A DNA stretch of 64,000 nucleotides from Opeltia flavorubescens. Its lineage: Eukaryota > Ascomycota > Lecanoromycetes > Teloschistales > Teloschistaceae. The stretch lies in NCBI GenBank assembly GCA_000442125.1, contig KE546974.1:1488001-1552000 (forward strand), written 5' to 3'. Every line of letters starts with the position of its first letter. Positions within the stretch are counted from its first letter, which is position 1. Below, piece by piece: positions 31,450 through 43,010 of this stretch. Position numbers and translations under genes: made by a program. Below the pieces are notes generated by a model that was not told where the DNA came from, ran no database searches, and saw only the letters and a list, made by a program, of their open reading frames with translations.

Positions 31450-34400
31450 ACCACGAACAATGCCTCGCTCTAGAAGAGATTCCAGTCGTACTATGGAAGT
31501 GCATAGACGCCATTGACAACATCAGCGCCGAGCTATCAAGCTAAACAGTCTGATCAATTTCTCTTCTTCCGGTCTACAGACTATGGTCTTTAATAGGCGA
31601 ACGAGGTATAATTCGGTAAGTTTGTGAGAGATCTCCTCTCCCGTCAGTCAGCGAATCTGGCTTAAGTATAATGACCACGTTGTCAAACACCGCCAGTGCT
31701 AGCACTATATGATGAGTTTATGAGATCGCTCGAGATACTCGCATTGTTTCCGCGGAATCACCGACTCGTCACCATGATTTCGCGGCTGCATGCCATGCTT
31801 ATGTAATTCCTAACGACTTTAAGAAAGGCCAATTAATCTTCCGATCGAAACAGTATACTCACCAAAACGTATCTCGCGGCGATATTCTATCAGACAATGT
31901 CCTCTGGATAAGGCTATCAAATAACCCCTTCCTGTCTTCATCAGCCGACCAATAGTGGTATCAAGCTGGCGATAGTACGGAAGGTATCTCAATCCGCGGT
32001 TCGTCTAGGCCTGCAGCACTTCACTGCAGCATCTCATAATGCACTATAGCCTTGCCCCAGCGCAAGAGAATAACGAGTAAGACATCAAAACTTACCAAAA
32101 GACACAAAATGATGTTTCAGATAATCTCAAAGGACTGATCTCAACGGGACTGGATCAAACAATTGTAGAGAAGGACTGCGCATATCCATACTACTCTGAT
32201 AACAAATTGAACATACTGGTACCATTCCCTACCCGCGGTGACGATAAGCCTGCTGCACCTCCCAGAAACGTGTGTCGCCTTGAGAAATCACTTTCATGGA
32301 CGACAGTGTCATAAGGTTGGCGTGTGTTCTTCTGGTCACGAATTCAAGCGGATTGCAGAGTCGAAGGAGCTTTGACTGTGCAGATATTGAGCACAATGAA
32401 ACAGGGCTTACTTTCGAATTTTAGACATGTATGCACAACTTGCCGGTACAACCTAAGATGCAATACCCGATTGACACCATCTTCCGTCGATTGCTGGAAC
32501 ATCAATCAATACAGCGTGGATCATTTCAAAATATCTTAGTAAGAGTGGAAATCTACGTTTATCGAGAAATTTGTAAACCATCCTCCCAAGGACAAGAAAG
32601 ACGATATATTACTGTAGATCACCACCGGAGACAAGCACAGAAAGGATTACCTTTTCATCTGTCATCTGATAGTAATGAAAGGAGCGAAAACGTTTTCTCA
32701 TGAGACTGGCAGCGAATGGTTATTCGTGGACATTGTGGATTGATTTTTCACCGCACTGGTAGAGCAGAGAGATACGAGTAAGAGTTCCATGACTGGGAAA
32801 GCAATATATCCGAAAGACTGTGGTCCGACAGCTATAGTTATGATATGGAACAAACTGTCTTTTACCATTTAGACTGCGATTCAGTCCAATGGTGGACTGA
32901 AGTACATTTACTGATAGCTTGAAAATTGACAGAACATCCAACAGTTTCGCGATGATAGCCAACCCAGTACATGGAAAACGATGAGATCATGCGGACTATG
33001 CCATTTACCACATCATTCACCGGGACTCACTCCCAGGCAGATTCTGCTAAGTCCAGGGTATTAAGAAAATTACTGCAGCGTATCTTGAGATTACTTACTG
33101 TCGTTCAAACTGTCAACAATTCCAAGGAGTAGTGAATGAGATGGTAACTTAATTGTCCACGCGAGTTGAGTCGTCGTTTAAAACCGGTTGCCTGATTTCG
33201 AGAGGATGTCATCGCATATTGGGAGGGTGAGCCAACAGAGGTGAAGATGAGTATCCAAAACCAGGGTATAACAAAATGGAAGCTCGGAACGAGAAGCTCA
33301 GGGTATTTCCTCAAGCCAAGCGGTTCGCTCGCGAATCATAGTGAATCAATTCCGGTATTTGAAATCTACATGACATAACAATAGTTTGATTTCTGCGCCC
33401 AGGGTCTTTCTAGCAGAAAAGGTTTCCGTGAAAGGGGTTCAAAGTAAATCACGAGCACTTGTCATTCGGACCGAGAATTTCCAAATATCAGCCTCAACTC
33501 CATATCTCGATTCCGATGTTCTATTTTGAGCACCTCCGTCCTCTGAACAATCATCGCGCCTAAATGCTAATCAAAAAGACATCGCAGTGTTTGGACAGGT
33601 ACTGCACTTGATCGATCTTCAACATCCGCTTACCAGATCGAATACTCAAGATTACGAACGAATATAGCTAAATTCAATCCTTCGTACAGAAACCGTGTTG
33701 ATGAAGATGAAAGACTCTACGCTCTTCGCCTAATTTGTCAAAATGCTATTGTGACCTCATACGGATTTCAATAGCAAGACTAGGATTGGATAAGCTTTTG
33801 GCCTTGCGTCATCGACATTTACTTTGTCGCTAACATGCTCGTTATCTCTAGTCTGGGGTTGCAAAATGGCTCACCTGATTCTAAAAAGCCAGCCTACACA
33901 AAACTACAGGAGTCCTATGATATCATCCTTAAAGTCGGTTCTGAAGACTGATGAGATCGGAGTTTAAAAGCTCAGCTCCTAATTTAGCATGAACTTATTT
34001 CGAATCAGAAGACCCTACTCGACGTGAGGGGAAATGCATGTATGATATGACTAAGACCAGGATCGTGAGCAGTCGTTTGAGAGCCTGGAACATCGATCGC
34101 CACACTTCGTCATTTTTGGTCAAGATATTCCCACAATCAGCATCGCTGGAGACTGGAACAGTACCAACACGGGACCTTGCAGTTCTACAAATGTAACAAG
34201 ATTCAACCACTCCTGGCAAAGGTGGTTTCAAACTCACGCGATGATCTCCAAAAATCTCAGCGAAATTGTCGTGGATTGTCAGCTCCTGCTATCTATATAA
34301 ATCTCTCGAAGAGTTCAGTAACATCCTCGTCATAAGCTTTGTCATCCTCACTACCGGTCGTAGACTCCCAATGCCCGAAGCAAGATAGATATCCTGAAGG

Positions 34401-35585
34401 ATTAGAGATTCAGCCTAGTATCTGGTATCAATGACACGTCTATCCTGAATCTATATTCTGCTTCTTCCGGCTTCTCTGTCCTATCAGATATTTCCTAGAC
34501 ATTTGAGTGTAGTCCTAGTCGGGTATCCGGCATTGAGCTTGGATCGTGGCCACTGGCACATGGATCTCGTATGGCTATGGCTTTGCGAAACTTGATTCAA
34601 TACTAACATCGCGGATAAAAAACCCCAGCACAAATCCTGGGTAAAGCTTCTATTGCCGCACGATGTATTAAACGAGGCGGAGAAAGATCAGATACTATTC
34701 ACTTGTATCATTGCTTAGCCGTTGCATTAATCTACGCCACGGGCTTACCTGGATACTATTGAATTGTCGATGAACTCCTACCGCGGCACATATCCAGTAC
34801 GGAACTGTCTTTACCTTTTAAAATGGGGATATATGAGACGCCACGTCCAGCAAAATCGTCCAATTAAGGTGGAGGAGGAATTCATTTTGCTTTATGGCCT
34901 CAACCTTGCCTTTGATCTAAGCCCGAAGAAGACCGTTCTGATACAAATCTGGCAAAATGCTGCAATATTTCTGACATATTTATCTCTGCTGAGAGAGTCA
35001 TCGCACGACGTACGTACAGGACCATAAGAGTAAGTACAGATAACGAAAGTCTCTGGAAATGGCGCCGGTGCTTAACAGAAATGGCCTCTAAGGTCCAAGC
35101 AGTTAAATGTGCAGTATGAAGTTCGATGTTCACCAAACACGATTGGAAATCTCATCCAACATTTATTCCAAAGTCCGAAAGTTTCATCTTTCTCTAACCA
35201 TCATCATTGCGTGATACGCGATTTCATGGGCTCGTGACGGACCATCAGTTTTTTATATAATCCAGGACCAATAAAACATCGCAACCTTTAGGCTTTCAGG
35301 GAATATTCGACCACAGGTCACAATGTGAAGATTCCTTTACTTTACCTTAGTCCTTTTGCTTCTCTCTATAATATTTTACGTTCCATCGTCCAGGCTTGCG
35401 TATTTTGCCTCCCTTGATTACGGCACAAAGTGTACCGCAAACACATATCATTGGCTTCAACCCGCCCGTGACATTGAGGAGCTTTGTGAGATTTCCTAGG
35501 CCAATTGAAGGCCCAGGGATAATCAACCTATCAGAAAAATAACAATTCATCTTTTCTTCCGATCGATGCAGCTGGAGGCGTTTNC
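31450..35585. other. Gene desert
   Basis: No frame in this stretch of about 4 kb reads as protein over more than one short piece. The longest open frames (32324-32539, 32720-32962 minus, 34764-35027, 34900-35136 minus) lack order or motifs. The region is AT-rich with many TA steps, as old repeat-mutated DNA would be. I found no end repeats or transposase or polymerase motifs. One undetermined base lies at 35584. Confidence 0.35.
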
Positions 35586-36050
35586 AGAAGAGAGAAGATG
35601 CGAAGACAAAGTGGGAGGCAGAGAAAGCCTTGAGAGAACAGGAGGCGTCGATGGAGAAGAAGTCGAGTGAGTCTAATTACAGAGGTTAGAAATGATGACT
35701 ATAGCATTGAGAGAAGAGAAGGAGAAGGACCCGGGGACGCCTAATACTTGGTCTTCATTTTCATTGTGAAGTAAGCTGTATTTCCTCGTTGCTCGGTACG
35801 ATGTATATATTCGCGGAGATGTGCTCGCGGTATCCGATCGTCGAAGGATACAAGCCCATGCCACGAGCTTCGGAGGTCCCGGTCCCAAATCGCAAATCGA
35901 CTCAGACAATTAAGACAATAATGCAGTCGCACCGCCACTTACTAAACGCGAAAGAGCCAGACCTAGAGGTGGCACTGGCTTAATGCACGAAAGGGAAGAG
36001 GATCTTTTACCCAAGCGTCGATGCTCCAAATCTGGATGCATGAATTGTAC
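35586..36050 (+). pseudogene. Remnant exons: charged helix, then Cys-containing exon
   Basis: The first piece reads QKREDAKTKWEAEKALREQE then ASMEKKS up to a donor-like GTGAGT (about 35668). A later exon (35812-36050, ends at donor GTAAGT) reads RDVLAVSDRRRIQAHATSFG and, after one stop, EDLLPKRRCSKSGCMNCT. The end has a CxxxxCxxC spacing that might begin a zinc-binding site. The next exon is not identified. Confidence 0.4.
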
Positions 36051-36570
36051 GTAAGTCTTATTTTCAACTTTATTTTCAGCCTTATTAGTTCAGAGAAGTT
36101 TCAAAATTCACTCTCGACCTCCTGTGACCATATTATACCTCTGTCAACATTGCATCACCAAAAGCAAATCTCCTGTGGCAATCTTTTGTTCTCGCAGGGT
36201 TCAATAACTCACTTCCATCCGTTTTCTACGATGATCATCAGTATAGCTTGCATACACTTATCCTCGTGTCATTTGTCTTGAATTACCTCATTCGAAGGCA
36301 TTCTTTCCTTACTTACACACGGACAGACCGACAGAGCTACAGCGTATAACTTTTTCGTTGTTCAACATTTCGTCGATATCAATACTATAATATGGGGGAG
36401 CTCTTTCCAACTTCCTGCTGCTTTCACTTCGTTACACACTCTATGGGTCGATCTATATTATATACACTCTCCGGAAGCGAGTTGAATGCCGCCTTGCTTC
36501 GAATACCATATATCACTATTTCTAAAATATGAGCTTTTGATATTCCCCTACCACATCATTAGCTTCTCAG

Positions 36571-36760
36571 CTTCATTTACCGAGACGACTTGTACGACTG
36601 GCTTGTTACTTCCGACCTGCAAGTCAAGGTGGGATCTGGAGCTGCCCACATTTTCTATGACCATGACGAGATTGAACAATCAAAGCCTCAAGACACGGGC
36701 GAGTGGACGCTAAAACGGTTGAAGGAGCATTTCAAGCGAGAAAAATACGTTGAAGGATAG
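36571..36760 (+). CDS. Terminal exon of an unknown gene
   Basis: After a clean acceptor (AGCTTCTCAG) the frame reads RDDLYDWLVTSDLQVKVGSG, AAHIFYDHDEIEQ and TGEWTLKRLKEHFKREKYVE to a TAG at 36758. It is a convincing C-terminal exon of a helical protein. Upstream exons, possibly the one ending at 36050, could not be joined with confidence. Confidence 0.45.
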
Positions 36761-37168
36761 TTGGATAAAGCTCGTTGAATCAAGAACCGATTGGGGAGAA
36801 AAGATTACTCTTAAATTCAACCATAACTTTTTTCTCTTTTTGGCGGTCCGATGCGCTCATCGTCTTTCGTATTGGCTTTTACGTCATCTGACTCGTGAAG
36901 TATGTACTGATTCGCTTTTCAGAATTTGGCTTTCATGTTTTGCTTTGCTTCATATCTGTGCGCCTTTCATGGTTCTTATTTCCCCTTTGGCCTGAGTCTC
37001 GAACTCGGATAACAAGTCCAATGCGGTGGGTTTTTGGCTTCCTTTGACTCACAATGTCAGGATTACGCTGGGTATTCACTGAGGGCCATTGCGTGATTGT
37101 AAAAACCCCCCGAAAAGCTCCTGGGTATACTGATATATCCACCCACAGGCATAATATCATGAATTATA

Positions 37169-37333
37169 AACTCTTGGGGTGCAGATAAGATAGGGGACTT
37201 CGATCAATATGATGATTTTGCTGGCCAGTGTCCTTCAGCCACGCAACAGCAAGCAGCTGGCCCTGTGAAAATATACCAAATGGGCGCTGTACACTTTCCT
37301 CGCGTGCAAATCACTCGCGGCTACCGTATCGAG
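37169..37333 (+). CDS. Exon of an unknown, possibly secreted protein
   Basis: The frame reads SWGADKIGDFDQYDDFAGQC, then VKIYQMGAVHFPRVQITRGY and RIE before a donor (GTACGT) at 37334. Without splicing the frame continues a little and then stops. The mix of Gly, Asp, aromatic residues and Cys suits an extracellular protein, but no signal peptide exon was found. Confidence 0.35.
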
Positions 37334-37746
37334 GTACGTGGTGCGTATGCTGGACACCTTCGTCTCTAAGGAGGAGCCTGCTCGGGTATATTCAATTGCG
37401 GGATTGGCTCCAGGGCTGCAATGTCTCGTGATATTTACAGCCTTTGTCTTCTTGTGGAAAAGATTATATTTGTAAATAGAACATTTTGTATGCCTTTAAT
37501 GACTCTCAACTATTCGGTTCATAGCAAGCACAATCTCGAGCCTTATGTTCACAATTTACAACAATAAAGTCCTTCTATCAGCACTCCGGACGCAACCAAT
37601 ATTCAAGCGTCCCTTATCTCGGACGACCATATGAGAATATCCTGGCAATGCCTATTTGAAGGGCATCGTCTCGAATCGCTGACTCCCTCGTGCAATAAAA
37701 AGAATTAAGCATATCTGAACTCTACCCGGAGCAAGATTCTTTTTCT

Positions 37747-37935
37747 TTGCTCAGTATCATGTTGACCGTCCGGAACAGATCATCAACAATTTCCTACATG
37801 GAGCGTCGGCATCAACACTTCCAGTCTCCACGGAATCAAAATGACAGAGCATTTGGCATAAGACCTGATGCTCTTCCCATTGCGCTTCAATTCAAGCGAC
37901 AACGAGTTCGGGATCTCGAGCTCGAATTAAGATAG
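37747..37935 (+). CDS. Short helical C-terminal exon, uncertain
   Basis: The open frame ends with IALQFKRQRVRDLELELR, a basic helix of the kind seen in the family E exons, before a stop at 37933. No start or partner exon is clear. Confidence 0.2.
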   Translation: MLSIMLTVRNRSSTISYMERRHQHFQSPRNQNDRAFGIRPDALPIALQFKRQRVRDLELELR

Positions 37936-38458
37936 CGGCCGTAGCAAGACAGCGATCGAGCTGATGATGAAAGTCCAAAGAGAATCAGTGTCTGCAGCAA
38001 GAGGATTGAAATTGTTGACTGCTCGCTAGGCTTAGTATAAGTCACTGCTTTTCTGATATTTTCTGATATCTTCCTTCGTACCCTTATAAGAGTGAGCTAA
38101 TTGACCAAGAACTTCCTTCAGGTATTTCAATAAGTAAGTGATGCACTTTCCGCCGTCTGAAAGCGAAAGTCACAGAGATCACGGAGAGGTAGCAATCAAC
38201 GCAACACTCTGTCATACCAGATGAGCTCGGAGGCTAAGATCATCCGCACTTCCCGCACATTTTGGATTCTGAGTCCCGGTCCCACAAATGCGGAGGTCAG
38301 AGTCTATGTGTTGTGTGAATCCAAGATAGGAATATGCTCAATATGGATACGGACCGCGGTTTAAGAGAGGGAGAGAAGGAATTTAGGATGCTGAGCTCCA
38401 GGGCAAAGCACGCAGGGTTCTGGACCTGCCGTGAATACATAGGGGATTCTTATATATA

Positions 38459-39160
38459 ATGATACGAACCATGTCTAGATTGATGGTAGGGCATAAAAGC
38501 CTTAGACGTCGACAACGCGCTGTCGCGGATAACCTCAAATCGAGGTTTCAGGACAACAAAGCCATCGTGCGTGCCATCGTGCCTACTTTCCTCAGCGCGA
38601 AAGAAAATCCGGCGGGTAAAAGCGCCCAGGTGGCTTTTTCCTTGAAGCCCGAGCAGATCGACGTAGATCTACAGTAGGCGAAGTTCTACCGAGGAGATTT
38701 CGATCCGAATTCCGGCCTTCTCTCTATAGAAGGACTGACGGTCGCAGACGAAGAAGCGAACCTAGATGCGTGGCAGCAGGCGGTCGAAGAAGCAGCAGTG
38801 AAGGAATCCAGCAACGGTAATATACGCGACCCGATTAGCCCGGAGATCCAGGAGGAGATTATTAATGAGCTGTGGTCAGGGACCGATGTCCTCTATCCAG
38901 ACGAGAAAGATAGTATCGTTCCATCTATTGCCGAGGTCGTGAGGAAAGGTCAGGAACAGATGGCGGAATAGGGTTTGGAGATGGACGCTTAAGAGAAGTT
39001 GTTTTAACAAAAGATGGTGGAGGAGCTTCTAGGGAAACCGGATAAGGTGCAGCAGCAAATGCGGCAGGCTTACGTCCGCTCAACCATAACTAAGTCTCCT
39101 ATCGGAAGATTGGTAGTTGGGTCGGTGACGACCAGCGAACCCCTTCTGCTGTATGTTTTG
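38459..39160 (+). pseudogene. Long single-frame pseudogene, unknown family
   Basis: One frame can be followed for about 230 codons from the ATG at 38459 (RTMSRLMVGHKSLRRRQRA), through FYRGDFDPNSGLLSIEGLTV, PISPEIQEEIINELWSGTDV and MVEELLGKPDKVQQQMRQAY. About four stops interrupt it, and each is what a CAA or CAG codon becomes by C-to-T change. No shift of frame is needed, so the copy is intact in length and damaged only by transitions. I do not recognise the protein. Confidence 0.55.
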
Positions 39161-39504
39161 AAATCTTTTTGGTAGATTTTAATTTTTGTGATCCATTTCA
39201 GAGGGAGACAATGGTACGATATCTAGGTTTACAACAAAGCCGGCTGCTATATGCAGAGATAAATGACGTGACGGATTTTGTTTCTATTCAGCATATCTAT
39301 CTTGTCATCGAACTAAGCTTAGTGAGGTTCACAGGAAATGAGAATTTAAAAGGAGATTTGATGATGGCTGACTCCGAGGTGCATTGGATTGCGCTCCATT
39401 TTACTTGAGTCTAGACTTGAACAATATTAGATGGTCATCGGGTTAATCCGGGGCTGATCAGAGATTAATTTGTCTGAGAGCGTTGATCATTTGATGTTCA
39501 TGCG

Positions 39505-39786
39505 ATGGCAGACTTAGGTTGTCGAAAAAGGCTTGTAAATCTTCTAGTGGCTTGGATGCTGGCCTTCGTTACAAGCATTCTGTGCTGGCAATTCTACAGC
39601 AACGCTGCAAAGGTTCGCAGAGAAGTTGATGCCGTAGGCAGCGGTGCAGGAAACTATTTAGAGTACGACCTTTCAGATTATCTTGGTGCGCACAATGTAG
39701 AAAGAGCTGTCCACGTAGGGAGCCATGGCGGAACGGCGGTCTTGGCAAGACAAATGGAATGCCTCAACGATGAGACGGATGCATGA
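39505..39786 (+). CDS. Small protein with N-terminal membrane anchor
   Basis: From the ATG at 39505 a 93-residue frame has a basic start and a hydrophobic segment (LVNLLVAWMLAFVTSILCW), then a soluble part (GNYLEYDLSDYLGAHNVERA). This looks like a signal anchor. A second frame overlapping its end (39725-40201) is open for 158 codons, so decay or splicing may link them. Not recognised. Confidence 0.35.
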   Translation: MADLGCRKRLVNLLVAWMLAFVTSILCWQFYSNAAKVRREVDAVGSGAGNYLEYDLSDYLGAHNVERAVHVGSHGGTAVLARQMECLNDETDA

Positions 39787-39849
39787 GGCCGATATGTGTA
39801 GGCTTAAGGTATTCGACTCTGTTTCCCTTAATCGCCCCGCAGGCGAAGT

Positions 39850-40432
39850 GGGCGAAAGGCTTGGAAACGAGGTGCTTGTAAAAACGGGACAAGAGCTGCA
39901 GCTCAGCTTCCATAGTGACTTTGCCAAGCAACATCCATCCAAAGCTACTGGTGTGTCGATCATTCATTTAGAAGCGAAGAAATATATTTCGATAGAGCAA
40001 CACTCGACGAAAACATTCAGGGGTTGCCGAGTACATTTTCCTCAGAAGCGACCGGTGACGATAGCAATATCTCAAGGAAATAAACGCTCAAAAACGTTAA
40101 ACACACCGCCACGGACCCGTCTCCGGTGTGCGCGGAACACTAAACCAGACGGCAGCAGATGTTCAAGACTCGAACTCTTCACACGTATACGCCCAAGTTA
40201 GAAGATCAAGGGGGAATTTGGGTTGAAAGACTGTGAAATCCTAGATAACTACGCCTTACCGGTGATTTCTTTATTCAGGCATAGTAGACGATGCAAATTG
40301 TTCAAGGAAAAGGCGTTGAATGTTTCCATCGAACGGCGTTTGGAAAGGATTCTTGCGGGAGCGAAAATTGGTCCGATGATTGTTCAATGCCCTGAATATG
40401 AAAGTTTGTCAAGCCGCTGTTTATTCTGAGCA
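39850..40432 (+). pseudogene. Decayed exons downstream of the anchored ORF
   Basis: The frame DENIQGLPSTFSSEATGDDS is followed, across stops of the CAA-to-TAA kind, by TLKNVKHTATDPSPVCAEH and FKTRTLHTYTPKLEDQGGIW. A further piece (40223-40429) reads ALNVSIERRLERILAGAKIG. These are probably remains of one gene. Family unknown. Confidence 0.35.
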
Positions 40433-41186
40433 CGGCGTGTTTGAGTCGCTCAGGTAGGTGCTGGCATGCCCGGGGCGCAGTTAAAGAGAGGCAAAGCTAT
40501 GATGACTGAGATCTGATCGACCGAAACGAGATGCTTGACTATAGGTGGTTTTTTGGATTAGTCGCGGATTGATTCATTCAAATTGTGCGATGTTTGGTAG
40601 CTTGATAATCTCGAGGAATAAAAGCCCATGCCTGTACATAGACTGTTTGGAGAAAGCAAGGTGTGGGTAACGTAATGGTCTAACAAGTGACTGGACTTCA
40701 CAATCACCAGGGGCATCTTCAATGTGTACAACTCCTGTGGCATTGACTTTATTTCTCAAAGCTCAGTCTTGATTTTAGCACCAGCCTTTTACCACTAGGT
40801 CATAAGGGGTTTCGGACCATGTCTTTTGTTTGAGGCTGATCCTAGAAAATATCTAGAAAGAGTTTAGCTTCGCGGGTCATCCTCGGGATTATCTTGCTGA
40901 CTGCCAAGCCACTTTCTTCATTAGCCTGGTCACGTGGCTTACGCATTGCTTTAGCAAATAAATCAGCTGCTTGGCATTCATTCATCCAAAGCTTAACACA
41001 ACGACAGATCAGATGGCTTTGTAACTTAAGTGGATAAAGCATTCCAAGAGCTTGAATATGACATAATAATTACAGGAAGTCCTGGATCCTTTCATCTTTG
41101 ATCTCCGCTCTTCGTCTTCTCATCTCCAGTCAATCCTCGTAGGCTTTTCCTCCGCTGTGCTCATCCGTTGGCTTCCCTCAATTTCA
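40433..41186. other. No gene seen
   Basis: Only short unsupported frames occur on either strand. The stretch ends in an acceptor-like TTCCCTCAATTTCAG in front of the next exon. Confidence 0.3.
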
Positions 41187-41471
41187 GATACACATCCGAG
41201 GTGTGAGAACAATGCCTATCCAAACGAATCCTTCATAAGTCCCTTGTGTGCTCAAGAATCGGTACCACAATTTGAAGCGCCACGGGCTTTGACTGATGCG
41301 CCGAGCGCGCCTTCTTGATAAACAGCATTTTCCCCGGCTGCGCAGTTGCCTCGTGATCAAATTGGCAACACTATTGCTGCAGCTGTTGAATCCCTCAGCA
41401 ACGCTTTCGACGCCGACAACCACTAACGCCGATCACCAATGCTGGGCTCCGCAAATTGGTGGAAGAGGCCT
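41187..41471 (+). pseudogene. Single exon with stops of the Gln/Arg type
   Basis: Between a clear acceptor (TTTCAG) and a clear donor (GTAAGT at 41472) one frame reads THPRCENNAYPNESFISPLC, VPQFEAPRALTDAPSAPS, then RDQIGNTIAAAVESLSNAFD and MLGSANWWKRP. The three stops are TGA, TAA and TAA, which fit CGA and CAA. It is on the plus strand while the fragments beside it are on the minus strand. Family unknown. Confidence 0.45.
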
Positions 41472-41479
41472 GTAAGTGA

Positions 41480-42015
41480 GTTTGCTTTCGACTAAGGACG
41501 AGGAGTTGCTGATTTGCTGCCTGGAACAGCCCGATGCCGGTCGGAAGATAGACGTTCACGAGCCAAAACCCGGTATTGCATGGCCAGGCACCGTTCATGA
41601 AATAGCCGGTGAAGAGGAGGGTCACCACAGCCATTATGATGAGACCGATTTTTCTCATTCTAATGATTGGGTGATGACGCATTAGCCAGAGGTAGAGGAA
41701 ATTCAAGGGTTGCTCATGCTCCGTGATCTCCTTTGCAGTATCATATATCATACACCGTGGAGTACACCTGCTGGTTGAGAGGCGAAATCTTTCCGGAGGG
41801 TATCGCATACGCGTTCTGCCCAGGATACTCTTCGTCCTTCTCGCTGTGGCAAGTGGTTTCACTCGGCTGACGACAGTGCGTGAATAAAGGCGCCGTACAA
41901 GACGATGGTGTAGAGGATTGCGAATGCTAGTTGCGATATTCCATAGCCGTCAAAGTTTTTTGGGTCCGAAATTGAAGCCCCCGGGGTTGAGGTACAGCAT
42001 TTTAATGTGGATTTC
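41480..42015 (-). pseudogene. Fragment of a fungal 7TM protein (RGS-receptor-like)
   Basis: Reading down the minus strand, YGISQLAFAILYTIVLYGAF is followed, after a break, by LNFLYLWLMRHHPIIRMRK, then IGLIIMAVVTLLFTGYFMNG and FWLVNVYLPTGIGLFQAANQ. These are membrane segments with short loops. The WPC-then-W(L)xxxYLP...F(Q) arrangement recalls the fungal 7TM receptors that carry an RGS domain, a family I name from memory and not with certainty. The surrounding pieces come from other genes, so this is part of a mosaic. Confidence 0.35.
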
Positions 42016-42339
42016 GAATCAGCACCGCGCGTTTCATCTACCGAAACCTCCTGAAGAGGTGCAAAAGCGAGAGCTTGATGAGCCAGACGAATAGCCCCCA
42101 GAGGCTCTCCCGTAAAAGAATGAATAGGGGATGACAACCGCTTCCTTGCTATCAGACATGTCGATATGCGTGTATAGCTCCACTCCTCCGAGGTTCTCAG
42201 GTGCTTCATCATCACTGGCTTTCGCTACTTCCTTAGTAGATGATTTTGGCTTAGGAGTTTTCTTCTTGCTCGAGGGCTCTACAGGTGTCTCAGGCGTTGA
42301 TAGTTTGAGCTTGGTGCCAGTCTCTCTGGACACTTCGCA

Positions 42340-42435
42340 GGCAGGTGCGTGATATCTGCGCCGTATGGTTCTTGATCTTTTGGGCCTCATCAAGCACGAT
42401 ACGGTAGAAGTGAGCTTGATGTATATGATCGCAAT
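42340..42435 (-). pseudogene. SNF2-type ATPase fragment (Walker B)
   Basis: One minus-strand frame reads HFYRIVLDEAQKIKNHTAQ then ISRTCLRSV. The pattern RIVLDEAQxIKN is the motif II (DEAH-type) region of SNF2/Rad5-like ATPases. No other helicase motif is present nearby. It abuts the ammonium transporter fragment directly, in a different frame, with no intron signals that would join them. Confidence 0.5.
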
Positions 42436-42444
42436 GCGCCATCC

Positions 42445-42859
42445 TGAGCTTTGAAGGCTAGGGAATGGCCCCAGAAGAACCATTGAAACGAGATCAGACC
42501 GACAGCCATCATGGTCAACCAGATGAGTGACAAGGCTGACTTCCGACGAGCTAAACCGGAGTAGAAGAAACTGAAGAACATAAGCGATGATATTAGGTAG
42601 CGAAGCTCCAGCTTCAAATGGCTTACCCAACGCCTGGGATCATGAGCAAGACGAGAGCGGTCGATGCAAGCATCCACGCGATATCACCGGACTGAACGGT
42701 ATTAGGTCGACTTGAGTTTGTGATGTCCGAACGGTCCTTCGAAACTCTCTCTGCGCGTGGCTCAGTTTTGGGAGAGAAGTCCATTCTGGGCCCTGCAAAT
42801 TCGACGATGGCATTGGCTTCTCGCCGCTTGATCTCTAGAATTGTATACGGCTTCTTCAT
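42445..42859 (-). pseudogene. N-terminal fragment of a Mep/Amt ammonium transporter
   Basis: Exon 1 (42859-42627) ends SGDIAWMLASTALVLLMIPG. A phase-2 intron (42626-42571, donor GTAAGC, acceptor TTCAG) joins it to FFYSGLARRKSALSLIWLTM and SFQWFFWGHSLAF. This is the first part of an ammonium transporter of the Amt/Mep/Rh family: the GDTAWMLxSTALVLxMxPG and FFYSGLxRRK signatures are exact in style. Family members have about 450-500 residues; only about 120 remain, and the rest is replaced by unrelated sequence. The N-terminal extension before SGD is longer than usual. Confidence 0.75.
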
Positions 42860-43010
42860 TCTGAAAAACCTTGGGACACATCAAGGAAGGATGATTTTGC
42901 ACCTAAACTCACGATGCCTTCAATTACGTCTAAATAACTCAAGATGCGTTACTCAATCGTCGCTACCCACCGACTGCTGTGGTATTTGCGTATCCTTCGT
43001 GAGGAGAGTT

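Noticed and set aside
32720-32962. Minus-strand frame of 80 codons that first suggested a retroelement protein
   Set aside because: No protease, polymerase, integrase or RNase H motif and no end repeats could be found, so no element is claimed.
36951-37180. Secreted toxin-like exon
   Set aside because: No signal peptide, cysteine framework or known toxin motif could be identified, so only an unknown exon is listed.
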